64,000 nucleotides of DNA from an uncultured Alistipes sp. (lineage in GTDB: Bacteria; Bacteroidota; Bacteroidia; Bacteroidales; Rikenellaceae): NCBI GenBank assembly GCA_947623965.1, contig CANQIF010000007.1, forward strand, positions 1 to 64,000, in the 5' to 3' direction. Under the pieces are notes generated by a model. The model had not been told where the DNA came from and ran no database searches. It was given only the letters and a program-made list of their open reading frames with translations. This document shows, piece by piece, positions 61,960 through 64,000 of this stretch (its first letter is position 1; each line of letters starts with the position of its first letter). The translations under genes and the position numbers were made by a program.

Positions 61960-62790
61960 GGGGCGGTGCGCCCTTGCGGGCGCAATTCAGAATTCAAGAT
62001 TCAGAATTCAAAATTACCAATCGGGCTGCAGCCTGCGGAACGCACGCACGAAGCGGACCTGCGGGACGCGAGCAGCGGGCCTCCGCCGCCCCAGGCTGCG
62101 GCCCGCTGCGGTTCCATTCGGAACCGCAAATTCATGATTCAAAATTAGCTGCGGGCTGCCGACGTCTGCGACGTCGCATTTATCGCAACATAGCCGGGCT
62201 GCAACCCGCCGATCCCTGCGGGATCGAGTTTACTGGCAAGTCCTTCCCTTCTTCGCACTCGGGCCGCGGCTTGCGAAGGCACGCTGCGTCCTTGCGGGCG
62301 CAATTCAGCATTCAAGATTCAGAATTCAAAATCACCAATCGGGCTGCAGCCTGCGGAGCGCACGCATGTTCGGCAACGAACTGCGGGCCTCCGCCGCCGG
62401 AGGCTGCGGCCCGCCGACCTCTTGCGAGGTCGATTTCAGTCGCAAGACAAGCCCGCAGCCGAGCGGTGGGCTTGCGACACAGAGGAGCAACCCTCCGCCC
62501 GGAGGTGCGGCCCGCCGACCTCTTGCGAGGTCGATTTCAGTCGCAAGGCATGCCCACAGCCGAGCGGACGGGCCTGCAACGTGGAGGAGCAGCCCTCCGC
62601 CCGAAGGTGCGGCCCGCCGACCTCTTCAAGGTCGATTTCAGTCGCAAGGCAAGCCCGCAGCCGAGCGGACGGGCCTGCGACGCAGAGGAGCAGCCCTCCG
62701 CCCGGGAGCGGCTGCGGGCTGCCGGTTCTGACGGACCGAAACGACACGGCGGGCTGCCGACATCTGCGACGTCGAACAAGCCGCACAGCC
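61960..62790. repeat. Mosaic hairpin-repeat cluster 11, with a ~101-bp tandem array
   Basis: Stem GCGCCC/GGGCGC (61968-61973, 61978-61983) and four heptamers; core of the AGCCT version (about 62024-62105) with stem GCGGTTCC/GGAACCGC (62108-62115, 62120-62127); stems CGACGTC/GACGTCG (62160-62176) and CGATCCC/GGGATCG (62210-62226); a stem with one wobble pair near 62286-62301 and heptamers; core 62340-62413 (74 bp). Then a tandem array: GCGGCCC...CGACCTC/GAGGTCG at 62406, 62507 and 62609 (period 101-102 bp), each followed by a type-2 core. The third stem has CGACCT/AGGTCG, again paired. Two more stems lie near 62732-62780. Confidence 0.82.
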
Positions 62791-62798
62791 CCCCTCCG

Positions 62799-64000
<1,202 letters not shown>

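Noticed and set aside
62406..62710. CRISPR array
   Set aside because: The repeated blocks are much longer than CRISPR repeats, are not separated by unique spacers of fixed length, and no cas gene is present.

Overview
The window looks like chromosomal DNA of a GC-rich Bacteroidales species, most like Alistipes or a relative in Rikenellaceae. This is an inference from three things: promoter elements of the Bacteroidota form TAnnTTTG in front of many genes, Bacteroidota-typical families (DUF4293, DUF4199, DUF4919, C11 clostripain lipoprotein, BT_3928-type DoxX/MauE protein, DUF4369-like thioredoxin lipoprotein), and coding DNA of high GC. No phage, plasmid, integrase, transposase or CRISPR array was seen.

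Layout. 0.5-1.7 kb: flavodiiron protein. 2.0-2.6 kb: outer-membrane barrel. 3.5-4.8 kb: MATE transporter (minus). 5.5-7.0 kb: pseudouridine synthase with a long disordered tail. 7.9-10.0 kb: minus operon DUF4199 - glycosyltransferase - DUF4293. 10.4-11.6 kb: mltG diverging from the signal recognition particle RNA, which has no ORF and is easily missed. 11.9-13.1 kb: thioredoxin-like lipoprotein. 14.1-15.7 kb: an XRE regulator, an AT-rich gap and a HIT protein. 15.8-18.7 kb: a PF-repeat membrane protein and the RelA/SpoT enzyme. 19.4-23.7 kb (all minus): recA, a zinc-ribbon protein, a WYL regulator and dnaA. 23.9-27.7 kb: phosphoglucomutase and a GH105 lipoprotein. 28-33.1 kb: a plug-like exported protein, PLDc_N protein, truA, then dapB - lepB - YigZ. 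33.2-38.9 kb: tight operon uvrA - M16 peptidase - DJ-1 - O-methyltransferase, then MazG. 39.4-47.1 kb: acyl-ACP thioesterase, DUF2975/XRE pair, large M16 peptidase, LtaS-type sulfatase, lipoprotein. 47.2-48.2 kb: AT-rich islet with a GIY-YIG-like gene. 48.2-54.8 kb: LRR lipoprotein, acidic protein, ligA, dapA, DUF4919, clostripain. 55.2-61.9 kb: minus operon tmk - BT_3928-like - 995-aa TPR protein - outer-membrane barrel. 62.8-64.0 kb: sufS, cut by the window end.

The genes are mostly housekeeping: DNA replication and repair (dnaA, recA, uvrA, ligA), lysine/diaminopimelate synthesis (dapA, dapB), envelope construction and export (lepB, mltG, MATE, LtaS-type sulfatase, barrels), the stringent response, RNA modification (truA, RluB-like) and Fe-S assembly (sufS).

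The most unusual content lies between the genes. About eleven intergenic clusters are built from one modular repeat family that I do not recognise. Each unit has a core of about 74 bp (or about 81-85 bp) with 13-bp inverted ends. A short stem-loop sits 1-2 nt from the core; its sequence changes from copy to copy while the two arms stay complementary. A tail of ATTCANN heptamers often follows. Two sequence versions of the core change together at several mutually pairing segments. A second core type has 12-bp inverted ends. This pattern points to selection on, or copying through, a folded nucleic acid, and it is the main candidate for an undescribed system here.
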